A stretch of 33,228 nt of DNA from positions 4,113-37,340 of the forward strand of contig MNCI01006913.1 of the NCBI GenBank assembly GCA_015680685.1. The letters run 5' to 3'. The DNA is from Gnetum montanum. Lineage: Eukaryota > Streptophyta > Gnetopsida > Gnetales > Gnetaceae. Numbering within the stretch: the first letter of the stretch is position 1; the number at the start of each line of letters is the position of its first letter. The translations under genes were made by a program, and so were the position numbers. Positions 20,868 to 31,344 of the stretch are shown one piece after another. The notes under the pieces are model-generated. The model was not told the DNA's origin. It was given only the letters and a program-made list of their open reading frames with translations, and ran no database searches.

Positions 20868-21080
20868 AAAAAGCTGCAGTTGCCAAGTGTCCTATTCAGT
20901 TGCCAAGTGTCTTCATTTGGTTGCCAAGTGTCTTCATTTAGCTGCCAAGTGGTCACCATGGAGATAAAAAAGTTGTAATTGACAAGTGTCCCATTTAGTT
21001 GACAACTGGCCCATTTAGTTGACAAGTGGCCATTGTGGAGATAAAGAGGTTGTAGTTGACAAGTGGCCTTTTTAATTACT
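20868..21080. repeat. Direct repeats with GTTGCCAAGTGTC
   Basis: The motif (T/C)TG(C/A)CAAGTG(T/G)(C) occurs about nine times, at intervals of about 21-24 bases. Longer units of about 60 bases also recur (ATGGAGATAAAAAAGTTGTA...). The cluster sits just upstream (minus sense) of the TATA at 20797, like enhancer repeats of an LTR. Confidence 0.75.
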
Positions 21081-21206
21081 AAGTGTCTCCATGGTAATCA
21101 AAATTAAAATTAGTTACAATATCATAGTTGTAACTATCATAGGAAGTTATAACTTCCATAGGAATAAAAGGGATAATTGCCAAATGTCCCCTTTTTTTAA
21201 ATCACA

Positions 21207-21226
21207 ATATATATATATATATATAT
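21207..21226. repeat. (AT)10 microsatellite
   Basis: Twenty bases of perfect AT dinucleotide. Confidence 0.95.
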
Positions 21227-21229
21227 TTA

Positions 21230-21890
21230 ACTATGAAAAACCATTTGTTAGAAACCTTGCCACGTTCAAAATTCAGTTAAGAGACAAGGGTGTGCAAAAT
21301 CAAGTAACAGCTCCAAGTTCCAGGCCATATAGTCAATATTTATCATTCTTGATGCAGCCTCGTAGAAATTAACATCTGCTCAACACAACCATGTTTGTTG
21401 TTACTAATTTTTTTCTTTTCTTTTGGGCAATTCTAGCAGGTTGAACTTTGAATGCCATCCTCAATGCAAAACCCAAATAATTAAGAGGCCTAATTTTGCA
21501 GATGAACCAAAACTTTGGTGGATGCTCTTTCAAAAACCATAGCGTCACTACTCATTTTGCCCGATAATGACGTCGATTAAATCATGACTTCTCTTATGGG
21601 ATATGCTCTCAATGACAAAACCAGTTGCAGAAAAAATCACTATTCTTCTTCGATGATGGTCGTTGCGTATAACTTGGAATAGTTTCTTACCACAAATTCA
21701 GACTGCCGCATCATTGGCAACGTGACACGTACTAACCAGGCTGAACAAGAAATTGGTTTTCAAGAGGAAGGATACACTGGTGGAGGATCTACCATTGCTA
21801 CATCCACACGTGCCTTTCATGATTTATTTCAAATAGAACAAGTTTAATGACGGTTACTCAAAATCTTTTGAGAATTACTGCAATATTTTT
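21230..21890. other. Insertion interior with no recognised gene
   Basis: A coding-like plus-strand stretch at about 21697-21846 (NSDCRIIGNVTRTNQAEQEI, then GGGSTIATSTRAFHD) ends in TAA. I do not recognise a family and there is no clear start. Otherwise nothing was found. Confidence 0.35.
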
Positions 21891-21894
21891 AGCA

Positions 21895-22313
21895 TCCTCC
21901 AGAAATGGATACGTTGGTGTGCCATGGTAGAGACATAGGTCTGCAGCCCTTTTTCCAAATCCCCTAGGTGGTTGCAAGCAGTAAGCTCACAGACATCAGC
22001 GGTGGCTCTAGGCCCAACATCATCACCCAAGGATTTCTACATCCGAGCAAAGAGTTCCAGGGGGTAACCATTCTAGGAAAAGCCAAAAATGATAGAATTC
22101 CATGACACAATCTCTTTTCTGCACCTTCTGGAATGCCTACAATGCAGATTCAAGATCTTGGCAACTTGCGAACGAAATGGCAACAAAGGTATGGCTTTGA
22201 AATCCATGTTTCAACACATGGGGATGGATGCGTTTTCCCAGTTCTAGGGTTTGTGAATCGGCGCAGGCATTTAGAGCAACAATCCATTTCCAGCTTGGTC
22301 TCTTGGATCCGCT
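21895..22313 (-). pseudogene. Pentatricopeptide-repeat (PPR) protein fragment
   Basis: PPR proteins bind organelle RNA. The minus strand gives VALNACADSQTLELGKRIH, then HVLKHGFQSHTFVA and DLESAL (22313-22137). A shifted frame then gives WNSIIFGFS, NGYPLELFARM, and ELTACNHLGDLEKGLQTYV (to about 21897). These match the L-ACA-L-GK-IH, K-GF-S and SWN-II-G-NG patterns of PLS-type plant PPR proteins, covering about three repeats. A TAG after DLESAL, a frameshift just past QKRD, and further stops mark it as dead. It lies wholly inside the TG...CA insertion, so it was carried or captured with it, or the insertion landed as a composite. Its source gene is not in the window. Confidence 0.75.
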
Positions 22314-22379
22314 CCACTGACTCAAAATCTCTCCATAGCACAAAGAAATTATTGCGGTTGCAACAAATAAAAACAAAAC

Positions 22380-23240
22380 TTCCTTTGTCTGCTGCTATTT
22401 TTGCTGCTAGATTCGGCTTTTGCTGCTTCGACAGGAACGATGCTTTTAAGAAGAACAAACGTGGTGATGAAAATCACATCATTTCTAGGCTCGTTTTGGA
22501 AGATTCAACTTGGCTGTCTGATAACTCTGTCGGCCTCATGTGCCTCCTGCTTCTTTCTTCTTTATTTTTCGTTAGAATCCATTACATGTTTTTGTAAACC
22601 ACTGACCATATTTAAAACACTTAGACATTTAAGTCCCATAGAAGGGGACATTTAATTATAAGAGGCTTACAATCTTGATACCATTGCTCATCATCCAAGA
22701 GTCTGGAGAAAAATGAATTTGTTGTATCTCTAATAATATTTTTTACATCTTTGGATAATTCATTTTCCACGTAACGTTAAGACAGATTTTCTAAAAATTC
22801 CATGGATTCAGATTTCTAAAAATCTGAAAATTGAGGTAGGTGTATCGTCTTTGAAATATTTTACTCTATTTGTTGGCTGTTCCATGGAATCAATGTATTT
22901 ATTATTATTTTTTATTGAACTTCCTACACATGTTTTGTTTTATGGTGGATGACTCCAAACAACATTAACAAAGTATTCAGCACTGGATGAGCATGTATAG
23001 TTCCTTAGTTTAACAAACTGATAACCTAACATCTCAAAGTTGTACTTTGAACCTTCTTTGCTTCAGCAAGCCATATGCACAGTCTTCTTCATCATCTCTA
23101 AGAATATTAGCGTAGTAAAATTTCATATTTTCACCATCTGTTGCTTCAAAAATTCAATGTTAAACTTTTGGACATTATAGGTAGATTATCTCTCTCTCTC
23201 TCTTAAATCAACACACAACACACAAAGAATGATAAATGGA
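22380..23240. other. AT-rich interior of the insertion
   Basis: No protein family was recognised. A (TC)n tract lies at about 23189-23203. Several short ORFs overlap in different frames without motifs. Confidence 0.5.
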
Positions 23241-23353
23241 ATACCCTTTCAAAGCCTACTCCATGAAATGGTAGAAATGTATCAACACCAAGATGTTCCA
23301 ATTTTTGATAAGATAGTCTAACTGTTCCATGAAATGGCCAAAATGTGCCAACA

Positions 23354-25109
23354 CATAGCCTCTAAACTACTACTTGCCAGTCTTCTTGCCAAAGCCAATT
23401 GCCAAAAAGCCAAATGCCAAAATGCCAATCTCCCCTCACAAGAAAGCTAAGCCAAGTGCTAAAAATGCCATATGCCAACTCTAGAAGCCAACCCTTCAAA
23501 CATTGTTTGCTGGGGTATTTATAGAGCTAGATGCTGGTGAGAGACATGCTTTGGATGCCACGTATCTTGGGTCCCACATGGTGCAAACATGAATGTGCCA
23601 TACTATCGTGTGGTGCTACGTTGCAATGTTATGCTGGCATGCTACACTATAGTGTAGCTAGGTTGGGCATGAAATCTGCTATGCTGTGACCATGCCATTC
23701 AAACTGCGTGTGTTAGAATCTAAGGAACTATCCTATTTTTATAAAAAATGCAAAGTGGAGCCTATGCTCCAGGACTATGTCTTCCTTGCTCTTGCAAGTA
23801 GGGTGAAGCATAGAGACAACTTTGGGAATCATCAGAGGGTACAAAATAAACCAAAATTGCTAATCTCATGTGTTGAAGAGATGCCTAAGTAGGAATGACA
23901 ATTGTTGACGAGTTCTCAAGCTGTCAAAGATGTCCTGGTGCTTCCATGCGAGTGTTACACTGCTTAGTGTATTGGCATAGTATAAACACCCACATGCTAC
24001 ACTGTGCTACGCTGCATAGCATAGCCACCAGTCTTAAGTCAAATCTCTCCTAAAAACCAAAAAAAAACCTTTGAGGCCTGGCTAGGCAAGCAACTTCAGT
24101 AATTAACAACTCTACTTTTCATGTTGAAAGGTCTTGGGACATATGGAGTCCATCCTTGGGACACTTTCATGCTTCGTGTCCTTACTACGCTATGCTACAC
24201 TGTGTAGCATAGCACAGCGTACCAGCTAGTGTGACATGCATCCTTGATTGACTTGCAATGTTTTGTCAAAAAATCTTGTTTGAAACCCACAAATGAAGTC
24301 GGATAGGTAGCCTTGGAGGTTGGACAATGACCAAGTGCAGTTCTTTGGCTAGAACCACTTAACAAATGACCTTCGTGTGTGTTGGCCCTGCTATGCTGTG
24401 GTACGCTGTGTAGCGTAGCATAACATAGCACCCTTTTTGACTTGCATTCTGACTTAACTTGTAGATGTTTTATCACGGGATGTCGGTCATGTCTTGGCGT
24501 GGTAGCAAAACAAGTATGTTTGATGACTAGAGCCTGGGCAATTTCGTTTCCTATGTCAAAGCAATTTGAGAGGAAGCAAAGCCATGGTGGAACCTTGCTA
24601 TGCTATGTAGCATAGCACAACATAGCACTCAAATGAAGATGATTCTTGTCAAAATTTTCCACATTTTCCTACGCCATGTTGATCATGCTTCAAGTATGAA
24701 GGGAAACAAGTATCCCAGAGGGCTGAACCATTGTCAACTATGTCTTTGGTACCTATTCAGTCTCGTTGCGGCTTGCTACGCTGTGCAACATAGTAGGTTT
24801 CATAGTTAGAAAACTTTTCAAACTATTTCACCCATCCTAAACACTCTTGGTAGCTCCTAGCATGGTCCCTGGGTAGACTGTCAGCAAGGCCATGTGCCAA
24901 GCTAGATGGGCTACAGGGTGTAGCAAGCGTGTCAACCCAGGAGATAGAAAATTTTCCAGACTGTATGGTCTACCCCTAGTGCCTCTTTCATGCAAACTGG
25001 CCTTTTGGCTAGGTGCTACATTGATTGTGCTACAGAGGCTTGCAGAGATCCTTGCCCAAATTTTAGGACTGTGCTGAGTCATGATAGTCCCAAAATTTAT
25101 GGTGTTTAA
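23354..25109 (-). repeat. Element 1 5' LTR, second segment
   Basis: After the second CATAG copy, the sequence aligns to 2805-4611 of the left LTR, including the TATA box (minus, 23514-23524). It ends GGTGTTTAA, where the left LTR ends GGTGTTTCA, followed by the TTTAT target duplication at 25110-25114. Confidence 0.92.
23514..23524 (-). promoter_or_regulatory. TATA box of element 1 5' LTR
   Basis: CTATAAATACC on the minus strand is identical to the left LTR box. It lies between the nested insertion and U3, so the promoter itself survived but the R/U5 beyond it was split by the insertion. Confidence 0.75.
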
Positions 25110-25114
25110 TTTAT
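25110..25114. repeat. Target site duplication of element 1 (right copy)
   Basis: TTTAT, identical to 2405-2409. Confidence 0.85.
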
Positions 25115-26460
25115 TTTGCTCGATTAGGCTACTAATCTACTCTATTCTAAATTACTCGATTTGGTCAAGTGTAATGAATTACATAGGATCTCTTCTTTCA
25201 GTTCTCAAGAGTGTGAGCTCTTCTTGTAATATTAGAATTTCTACCTCTACATGTTTTGCCCTAGTTTCTGCCATGACAAAATTTTCTTTGATAGCGATGA
25301 GCTCATATTGTACTATAGTGACATCACTTGGGATGTTGAACGATGTGTCATGACTTGTCTAGTCTGCAGTAGTCTATCAAGCACTTCCTCATGATCAATA
25401 GGAGTCATCAAGATTTCTACTAACATCTGAGCATCTCTGGCTCTAGTTAGATCTGTTGGTGGTACAACAAGTACATTGAAAGATTCCTTCATGTGATTAG
25501 TGATCACCTCTACTACTCCCATTGCATGTTGGTGCTGCATTACCACTACTATGGCACCTTATTTAATCTCTAGCACCACTTGGAACAATGATGTTCCTAA
25601 AGATCTATTGTGAACATTATACCTCTCCTCTTGACTATAATGAAATCCATCCACTTGCTGGATCAATTGAAACTATGGGTTTGATGGCACTATCAATAAC
25701 TCTATAAATATTGGCCTCATCCCTTGTTCCCCANAAACTAAGGATATGAATAAGGTATGAAACTATTAAGAATATGTGGAAATACCATAGTAATTCTGAA
25801 TCCTTAGTGATTACAAATGATCCCAAGAAGAGGAGGAGCACAAGAAGGACCTTCACAAGGAGTAAGCAAATAACCAAGAGGCCAAGGCTGAGGCTGAACC
25901 AGAGGACAAGAACCAAAACATGAAGAGTAGGAAGCCCAATCGTTCAACATTCATCAAGACACTCTTGCTACAATACAATCGGCCCAAGNCCCATTAGGAT
26001 CATACTTCCTCTAACTACATAAGTGGATAGTCGATTGAGCCTTTTGTTGGGATCATATGATAAGTTCCAATTTTGAATTACATTCTCTCTTCCAAAGTTA
26101 GCTCATTATAGCCATTATCTTCTTTTCCATAAGCCCATTTCAGCCATAGTTTTCTAGTTTTAGGATCATATCAAGTGGATAGATGTGCTACCCTTTTTCC
26201 TTCATTGGGTATATTTAGAGCTTCTACAATTACCTTGATCAAGAATGAAATTGAGATTTCTCTAATGTTAATAGTAGTTCGCTCTTCTTTGTGGTGCCAA
26301 AAATGATAAGTCTTTCCAAGGTAGCATTCGCCATTTTTTGATAGTGTCAGCTATAGTAGTGATGCTTGGAGTTGCATTGCTACTACTTTAGGAACAAATT
26401 CCATAAATGGGGAAAAGTTCATTTCCACAATGACTGTGGCTAGGATGGATCTTTCTTGGA
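25115..26460 (-). pseudogene. Element H coiled-coil ORF, 5' part
   Basis: The minus strand carries coding-like fragments in order: YLGKTYHFWHHKEER, then INIREISISFLIKVIVEAL and IPNEGKRVAHLST (about 26325-26160), KTRKLWLKWAYGKEDNGYNE, WGTRDEANIYRVIDSA (from 25733), MQHQHAMGVVEVITNH and VPPTDLTRARDAQMLVEIL (25546-25400), and a K/E/L-rich helix (25300-25180). Stops such as TAG, TAA and TGA interrupt it, several where Gln or Trp is likely. It runs into 2409 across the element 1 insertion. The N-terminal block resembles plant retroelement accessory proteins only in general style, and I do not assign a function. A 254-bp inverted copy (25735-25988) interrupts it. Confidence 0.5.
25735..25988. repeat. 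254-bp exact inverted copy, likely misassembly
   Basis: The segment is the reverse complement of 26527-26780 over its full 254 bases with no mismatch seen. It is bounded on both sides by single N bases (25734 and 25989). The surrounding minus-strand coding fragments are interrupted by it. This is what a small contig joined in the wrong place would look like. Confidence 0.9.
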
Positions 26461-26526
26461 TGGAGTGGAGGTATTCCTGTGACAACGTGAGACATTATCC
26501 TTGCACTTGTGGTTCCTTTGCCTCTC

Positions 26527-26780
26527 CTTGGGCCGATTGTATTGTAGCAAGAGTGTCTTGATGAATGTTGAACGATTGGGCTTCCTACTCTTCATGTTTT
26601 GGTTCTTGTCCTCTGGTTCAGCCTCAGCCTTGGCCTCTTGGTTATTTGCTTACTCCTTGTGAAGGTCCTTCTTGTGCTCCTCCTCTTCTTGGGATCATTT
26701 GTAATCACTAAGGATTCAGAATTACTATGGTATTTCCACATATTCTTAATAGTTTCATACCTTATTCATATCCTTAGTTT
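26527..26780. repeat. Partner of the 254-bp inverted copy (probable native location)
   Basis: On the minus strand this copy reads as a Gln/Gly/Arg-rich frame with stops at likely Gln codons, and it continues past 26527 without a break (..IQSAQGEAKEPQVQG). The other copy ends abruptly at Ns. This favours 26527-26780 as the true position. Confidence 0.6.
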
Positions 26781-26929
26781 CATTAACTTCTTTGTTCATG
26801 ATTGCAAAGTTAGGAAAATTTCTCCAAAAAAAGAGTAACCCCATAGGTGTTAATCTCTTTATAACCCTTCATAATTGTCTAAGTTGTTCTTATGTATGGT
26901 TCATGATTGATGAGACGCGATATGCACAA

Positions 26930-26945
26930 GACGCGATATCGCGTC
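26930..26945. repeat. 16-bp palindrome in U3 of element 2 5' LTR
   Basis: GACGCGATATCGCGTC is a perfect palindrome. The 3' LTR equivalent (33108-33123) is GCCGCGATATCGCGGC, also perfect, with both outer pairs changed together. Confidence 0.9.
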
Positions 26946-26991
26946 GTCCCCTGCGATGTCGTGTACGCGATATCGCAGTCCACCGTCAAAT

Positions 26992-27000
26992 CTATAAATA
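26992..27000 (+). promoter_or_regulatory. TATA box of element 2 5' LTR
   Basis: CTATAAATA lies about 84 bases from the LTR start and is conserved in the 3' LTR at 33184-33192. Confidence 0.75.
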
Positions 27001-27858
27001 AGAGGCAGCACTCCCCTTATTTCCAATCCTAGGCTTAAAGTAGGGAAACTCTGGTAGTTTGATCACTCCAGAGATAAAATATTTTCCATGTGCCCACAGT
27101 AGGAGTCCCCAAGTGAACGGATCTGTATTCGAGAAGCTTTGTACCTGAACGCAAGTTGTGTACGGCAATAAAGATGAGCTTTGTGGATAAACCTTGCAGT
27201 GCATGGAATAGGTTTATTACATGTTATTTCTTACCTATTATTTATTACTTGCATTAGCATAGCATGAGTACGACTTGATTACGAGCATTGATGAATGTGT
27301 ATAGCTAATTAAGGAATCAGCTGCTCATCGTGATTAGTCTCTCTCATCCTCAACTCCTAGAATGTGGAATGAGTACGACTTGATTACAAGCATCTACGAA
27401 TGTGTACGGCTATTCAAGGAATCGGCTGCTCATTACGTTTATGCTAGTTAAGTGCCTCAGTATGACCACTTTGAGCACATGTGTTACGTGTGGTGATCCC
27501 AGTATCAATTAGCATTTGGTAGCCACAGTTGCATAGTTCAGGGTGTGTACAGTAAGTGGGAACGGATGCTGACGCTAGTTAACTTAGACTGAGAATAGTA
27601 GTTAGAGTTAGTTAGTTTTCTCAACCCTTCACCTCATAGCATAGGAGATAAAACCAGAAAAGACCATAAAAATCATATACCTCGAACTTACTTAACCATA
27701 CACCGTGACAACTACAAGTAAGTCTAGGAACACAACAAATGATTAACCCCAAGTGTTCCATGGGGCGTGTAGGCATTTAGTTTGTAGAGTTCGACCAGAT
27801 CACACGTGCTACGCTCATTTCATATGGTTGAGTGTAGGGGTACCTCACCACTCATCAT

Positions 27859-27876
27859 TGGCGCCATTGCTGAGGA
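27859..27876 (+). other. tRNA primer-binding site of element 2
   Basis: TGGCGCCATTGCTGAGGA directly follows the LTR. It is close to the TGGCGCCGTTGCCGGGGA site common in Athila/Tat elements. Confidence 0.8.
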
Positions 27877-28000
27877 CTAAGTGTTTGTGCGCCAAATAGA
27901 ACATAAGGGATACAACTCACATCGTTGTGAGCCTTAACGAACCTTCAGGTTAATCAAAAGAAAAAAATTTATATAACGGTGAATTAGCACACCAATAAAA

Positions 28001-30420
28001 ATGTCTTCTTCTCATAAGAGCAACTCACCACCTAAGGACCATACACAAGACAGTTGGCAATATAAAAAACATAACCAAAATCAGCCAAGTCCTAAACAAT
28101 ACAAGATAGTTTATACTCATCCTGATGAGTATATTCCAGACTTTACTTTTATCCTCCATTAAGATGAACAATTGTAATGGAGAGATTTGCAAGGTAACAT
28201 CGTGTTACCCTGAGATCGATCAATCTCTTGCATGCTTTTCTGTGCCTTGGCACAGATTGGCATACAAGAATTATACGCTGAATACATTGCAAAAGATCTT
28301 GACATGAGGGATTATTATCCCACAGATGCCCAATGTATGAGGGACTTAAGGCAAGAGAGTCAACATGCACTATTGAAGGGCAAGGTCCTGCACATCCTTA
28401 GCGAAATAGGAGATGAGGAACCCCTTATCACGGGTTCTTTAACAAATGATGTTCCCCCTCCTAACGATGGTGAGGAGGAAGGGTATTAGAACATATGATC
28501 AATGATACATATCCCTGGTTCTGATGCCCGTGAACACCAACTGTTCACATAGGGAACAACCACTCATGCTAAGGATGGGCGCTTAGATCGTCACCACGAA
28601 TGGGGCCATAGTAGTAGAAGAGAAGGCAAGAAACATCGTCATGGTAATGGTTCCCCTTCTTCACATCACTCACCCTCTCCTTCCACATCTGGGCGTAGCC
28701 ATCATGAACATAAAGGTGAGGATAAAGGTAGGAAAGATGAAAGACCTCGACGGGAAAGTCGAGAGAGAGGACAAGGGCAAGGACATAGGGAGAGTAGGGA
28801 ACAATGCAGACATCACAGGCGTCATGAAAGAGATGATCCTGACGAGCCCCTACTCGCAACCTGAAGTATGCTTGACATAACGGAGGTAGTTAGGATTCCC
28901 ACAAGGCATTTAAAAGATAGTCGGATCAAACAATTAGACATGAACAATATCCCACGATTTGAAGGGGGATACAATGCTGATCCAAAAAATCATTTACAGG
29001 CATTCCACGATGCCTATGCCTTGCAAAATATAGAAAACGAGTGGCAAAAACTTAAGTTGTTCCCAAGGACACTCACCAAAAAAGCAGAGAGCTAGTACCG
29101 GTCCTTAGAACCGAAAACCATCAAGAGGTGGAGTACGATGCTAGAACTCTTCAATGATAAGTATCAGACGTACTCTAGAGTGTCCAATTTGCATAAGAAG
29201 ATCCAAAGATGGAAACAAGGTCATCATGAACCCTTGGATGCTACCATGGCCTGCTACTACACATTATTACATCGTTGCCTGGGCCATGGGTATGCACAGC
29301 GAGATCAACTTCGAACATCATAGATGGGCTAAGGCATGAAACTAGAAGAACCCTTGGAACTTATGCCCAAGGGAGACTCTCACAACTTAGAGCCCATGAA
29401 GTGCATAGCTTGTTGGAGCAAGTAGCAAAAGAAGAAGGTGAGCTATGCAAAAGGGAAAGTGTGGAAGAGTACAATCGCGATCCCTCCCTTCGAAAGAAGG
29501 GAGTGAAGTTTTGTGATGAAGAGGATGAGTCACCAATCGAAGAGTTTGTGAACAAAAAGACCTTGCCACTTCAAAAATTAACAACAAAAATAGCGGCTAA
29601 GGTAGAAGACGTATAGATTTCCTTAGACTCTAAAATTGAAACCATCTTAAAAATTGTAGAAGAGTCTAAGGTAGAAAAAAGTAGTGACAAAGGTAAGAAA
29701 AAGTGGAGAGATTTAAGCCCTGCACATAACAAGGGTAAGGAAAATATCACTAACTCCAATGTGGCTATGGATTTGGATTCAAACGATGACGGTGGATGTG
29801 AGATCTGCCACTATGACCATCCTAAGGGATGTTGCCCCATCATCTAACATCTACAGGAGTCTGGAATGTATGAACTAGATCCAAGACTCAACCAACGGCA
29901 AACACCCCCAAGGTTACCTTATCCACAAGGTAACCCAAGGTAGTTCCACCAACCCTTAACATATTATCCAAGTGGAACTCCACCACAGCCCATCGGACAG
30001 CATCAACAGTGGCAATACCCATAATTATGAGGGATGCCATCTTTGAAACATCAGTACCCTTACCGAAAGCCTGACCCTTATGGATATTATGTGCAGCAGC
30101 TGATTTTTCCAAGTGACTCTATGAGTCACTTAACCCCCAACCATCACTACCAAGTTCAGAAGTACTTCAGAAGGACTCCTTCTCCTCCGGGAAACACTCC
30201 ATACCCACACCATCCTCCTAATCCATCCGCACCTCTTCCACCACAAGTAGTTCCCGTAACACCTCCTACTCCAACAATGCAAGGGGAACTTCCTCCTCAA
30301 CCACAGCAATGTCATGCTGCGAGAGTTGTAAATATTCAACCTGCTACTGGTTCTGACAACTGTAAAAAGAGAAGAGCCTTCTTCAAAACCAAAAGCCCAG
30401 AAAAACTCTTGCAATAACAA
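28001..30420 (+). pseudogene. Element 2 gag
   Basis: An ATG at 28001 (MSSSHKSNSPPKD) opens a 53-codon stretch that stops at 28160. The frame continues in pieces. In order come an N-terminal part (AEYIAKDLDMRDYYPTDAQ, 28270), a very H/R/S-rich linker (about 28568-28864), the gag core (NIPRFEGGYNADPKNHLQAF, KLFPRTLTKKAES, then TMLELFNDKYQTYSRVSNL and LHKKIQRWKQGHHE), an E/K-rich helix (29340-29700), a zinc knuckle CEICHYDHPKGCCP (about 29800), and a P/Q-rich tail (29880-30410). Stops at 28160, 28490, 28863, 29093 and 29320, plus frame changes, break it. The core pattern (F-TL-KKA, W-ML-F-DKY) is typical of plant Ty3/gypsy gag. Confidence 0.75.
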
Positions 30421-30569
30421 GCGGTTGGGCTCATGTTCACTCCTCCGCCATCTAACACTTCGGAGAACCCTTCAGTCCAACAGAGCTTAATGCATACAGT
30501 TATGTTAACGCATACCATAACTTCCTGGATCAAGGTAGGCCACCTTCCTAGGAACTAACTGACCCTGGG

Positions 30570-30960
30570 AGTCCCTTAATCTATTTACAGATCACCGAAA
30601 ATGAACCACATTGGGCTCTTCTTGACTCAGGTTCCAAAGTCAACTTAATTTCATGAAAGATGTATCACACCTGGAACTTGCCACAACTTAAGAAGAGAAA
30701 CATTCAAATAGAGCTGGCATAGCATTCCATCACCATTCCCTTGGGATTGGTGGAGGACATCATCACCACCGTGTGTGGTTGGTCTTACCCAGTTGATTTT
30801 CTGGTGATTGAAGTGAACAACAACGAAAGGGACTTCCCAATTATAATGGGGAAGGGTATGGATTAGTACAGTAGATGCATGCCTTAGGATCCACGATCTT
30901 TCCTTGGAAATCGCTAAGATAAACATTTGCGGAAAGATCAAGAAGAGGAAAGTTCCATGC
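30570..30960 (+). pseudogene. Element 2 aspartic protease
   Basis: The plus strand shows ALLDSGSKVNLIS (active-site D-S-G), then HSITIPLGLVEDIITTV, YPVDFLVIEV and FPIIMGKGMD. After a frame change it reads STVDACLRIHDLSLEIAKINI. This follows the Athila protease order (active site, SI-PLG-VED, FPVDF-V, PIILGRPF, ID-H-G-L-L). Stops within the domain (after NLIS, in the ELA-stop-HSI segment, after GMD) inactivate it. No RT follows. Confidence 0.75.
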
Positions 30961-31129
30961 ATCACATACAGTGCTTCATTGGGTGATGACATGGAGGGAT
31001 GCTCATCTCCTCCATGCAGTAGGTATGCCCTTGAAAATATGAAACAAAGATGCCTATATGTAGCAATCACAGAAGTAGTAGACACCCCGTGGTTGACAAC
31101 TACTAGAAGGAGCAGAAAAATATGCATGG

Positions 31130-31330
31130 AATGAACTGAGGAAACCCATGCCAATAACGAAGGCATAGATACATTGTAATATGAGAGTCGCCAACTTCCA
31201 ACCCTCAATTTAAGATCATCAATTGGGAGAAGTTGGACACTTTTAAGAAATTCAAATAGGCACTTGTTATTTCAGATCTCTCCCTTTCCACTCATTCATG
31301 GGGGAGATGGTCACCTATGCTAACCATATG
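31130..31330. other. Post-protease region
   Basis: No coding signal beyond decayed protease tail was recognised. RT motifs were looked for in all frames and not seen. Confidence 0.5.
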
Positions 31331-31344
31331 GGACCCTCAGTTCT

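Larger units (their letters stand above)
19794..23353. mobile_element. 3,560-bp TG...CA insertion in the 5' LTR
   Basis: Its ends are TGTTGGCA and TGCCAACA (8-base inverted repeat), flanked by 5-bp CATAG duplications. These ends are typical of Ty1/copia LTRs (TGTTGG...CCAACA). I found no gag, RT or integrase and no second long LTR copy. It could be a solo or chimeric LTR, a non-autonomous element, or an element whose core was lost in the 283-base gap. It contains a promoter-like TATA (20797-20806, minus), direct repeats (about 20868-21080), an (AT)n tract, a PPR pseudogene fragment, and a subterminal repeat (CCATGAAATGG... at 23261-23290 and 23326-23353). The boundaries are firm; the class is inferred. 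Confidence 0.75.
2410..25109 (-). mobile_element. Tat-lineage Ty3/gypsy LTR retrotransposon (element 1)
   Basis: This 22,700-bp element has two LTRs of about 2.2 kb (2410-4611, and 19394-25109 with a later insertion), a polypurine tract at 4614-4624 and a TTTAT target duplication. Minus-strand order is 5' LTR, gag, protease, an opposite-strand gene, RT, RNase H, a second archaeal-type RNase H, integrase, 3' LTR. The second RNase H and the RT motifs (FMDGFLGYNQI, MPFGLKN) place it in the Tat group, which includes Ogre and Retand. Without the nested insertion and its 5-bp duplication it is about 19.1 kb. All ORFs are broken, and the LTRs differ by about 12 in 96 bases in one stretch I aligned by eye, so the insertion is old. 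No confident primer-binding site was found next to 19394. Confidence 0.92.
26908..27857 (+). repeat. Element 2 5' LTR
   Basis: It starts TGATGAGACGCG and ends CTCATCA, followed by the primer site. The start matches 33086-33228, including the TATA box. U3 before the TATA is only about 84 bases and is made largely of GCGATATCGC words. A direct duplication of about 75 bases (27264 and 27369, offset 105; ATGAGTACGACTTGATTAC) lies in R/U5. Confidence 0.9.

Noticed and set aside
25635-25916. Hydrophobic 'membrane protein' ORF, repeated at 26599-26838
   Set aside because: Both are the same sequence in an exact inverted copy, and the opposite strand is a Gln/Arg-rich coding remnant. The leucine-rich reading is a shadow.
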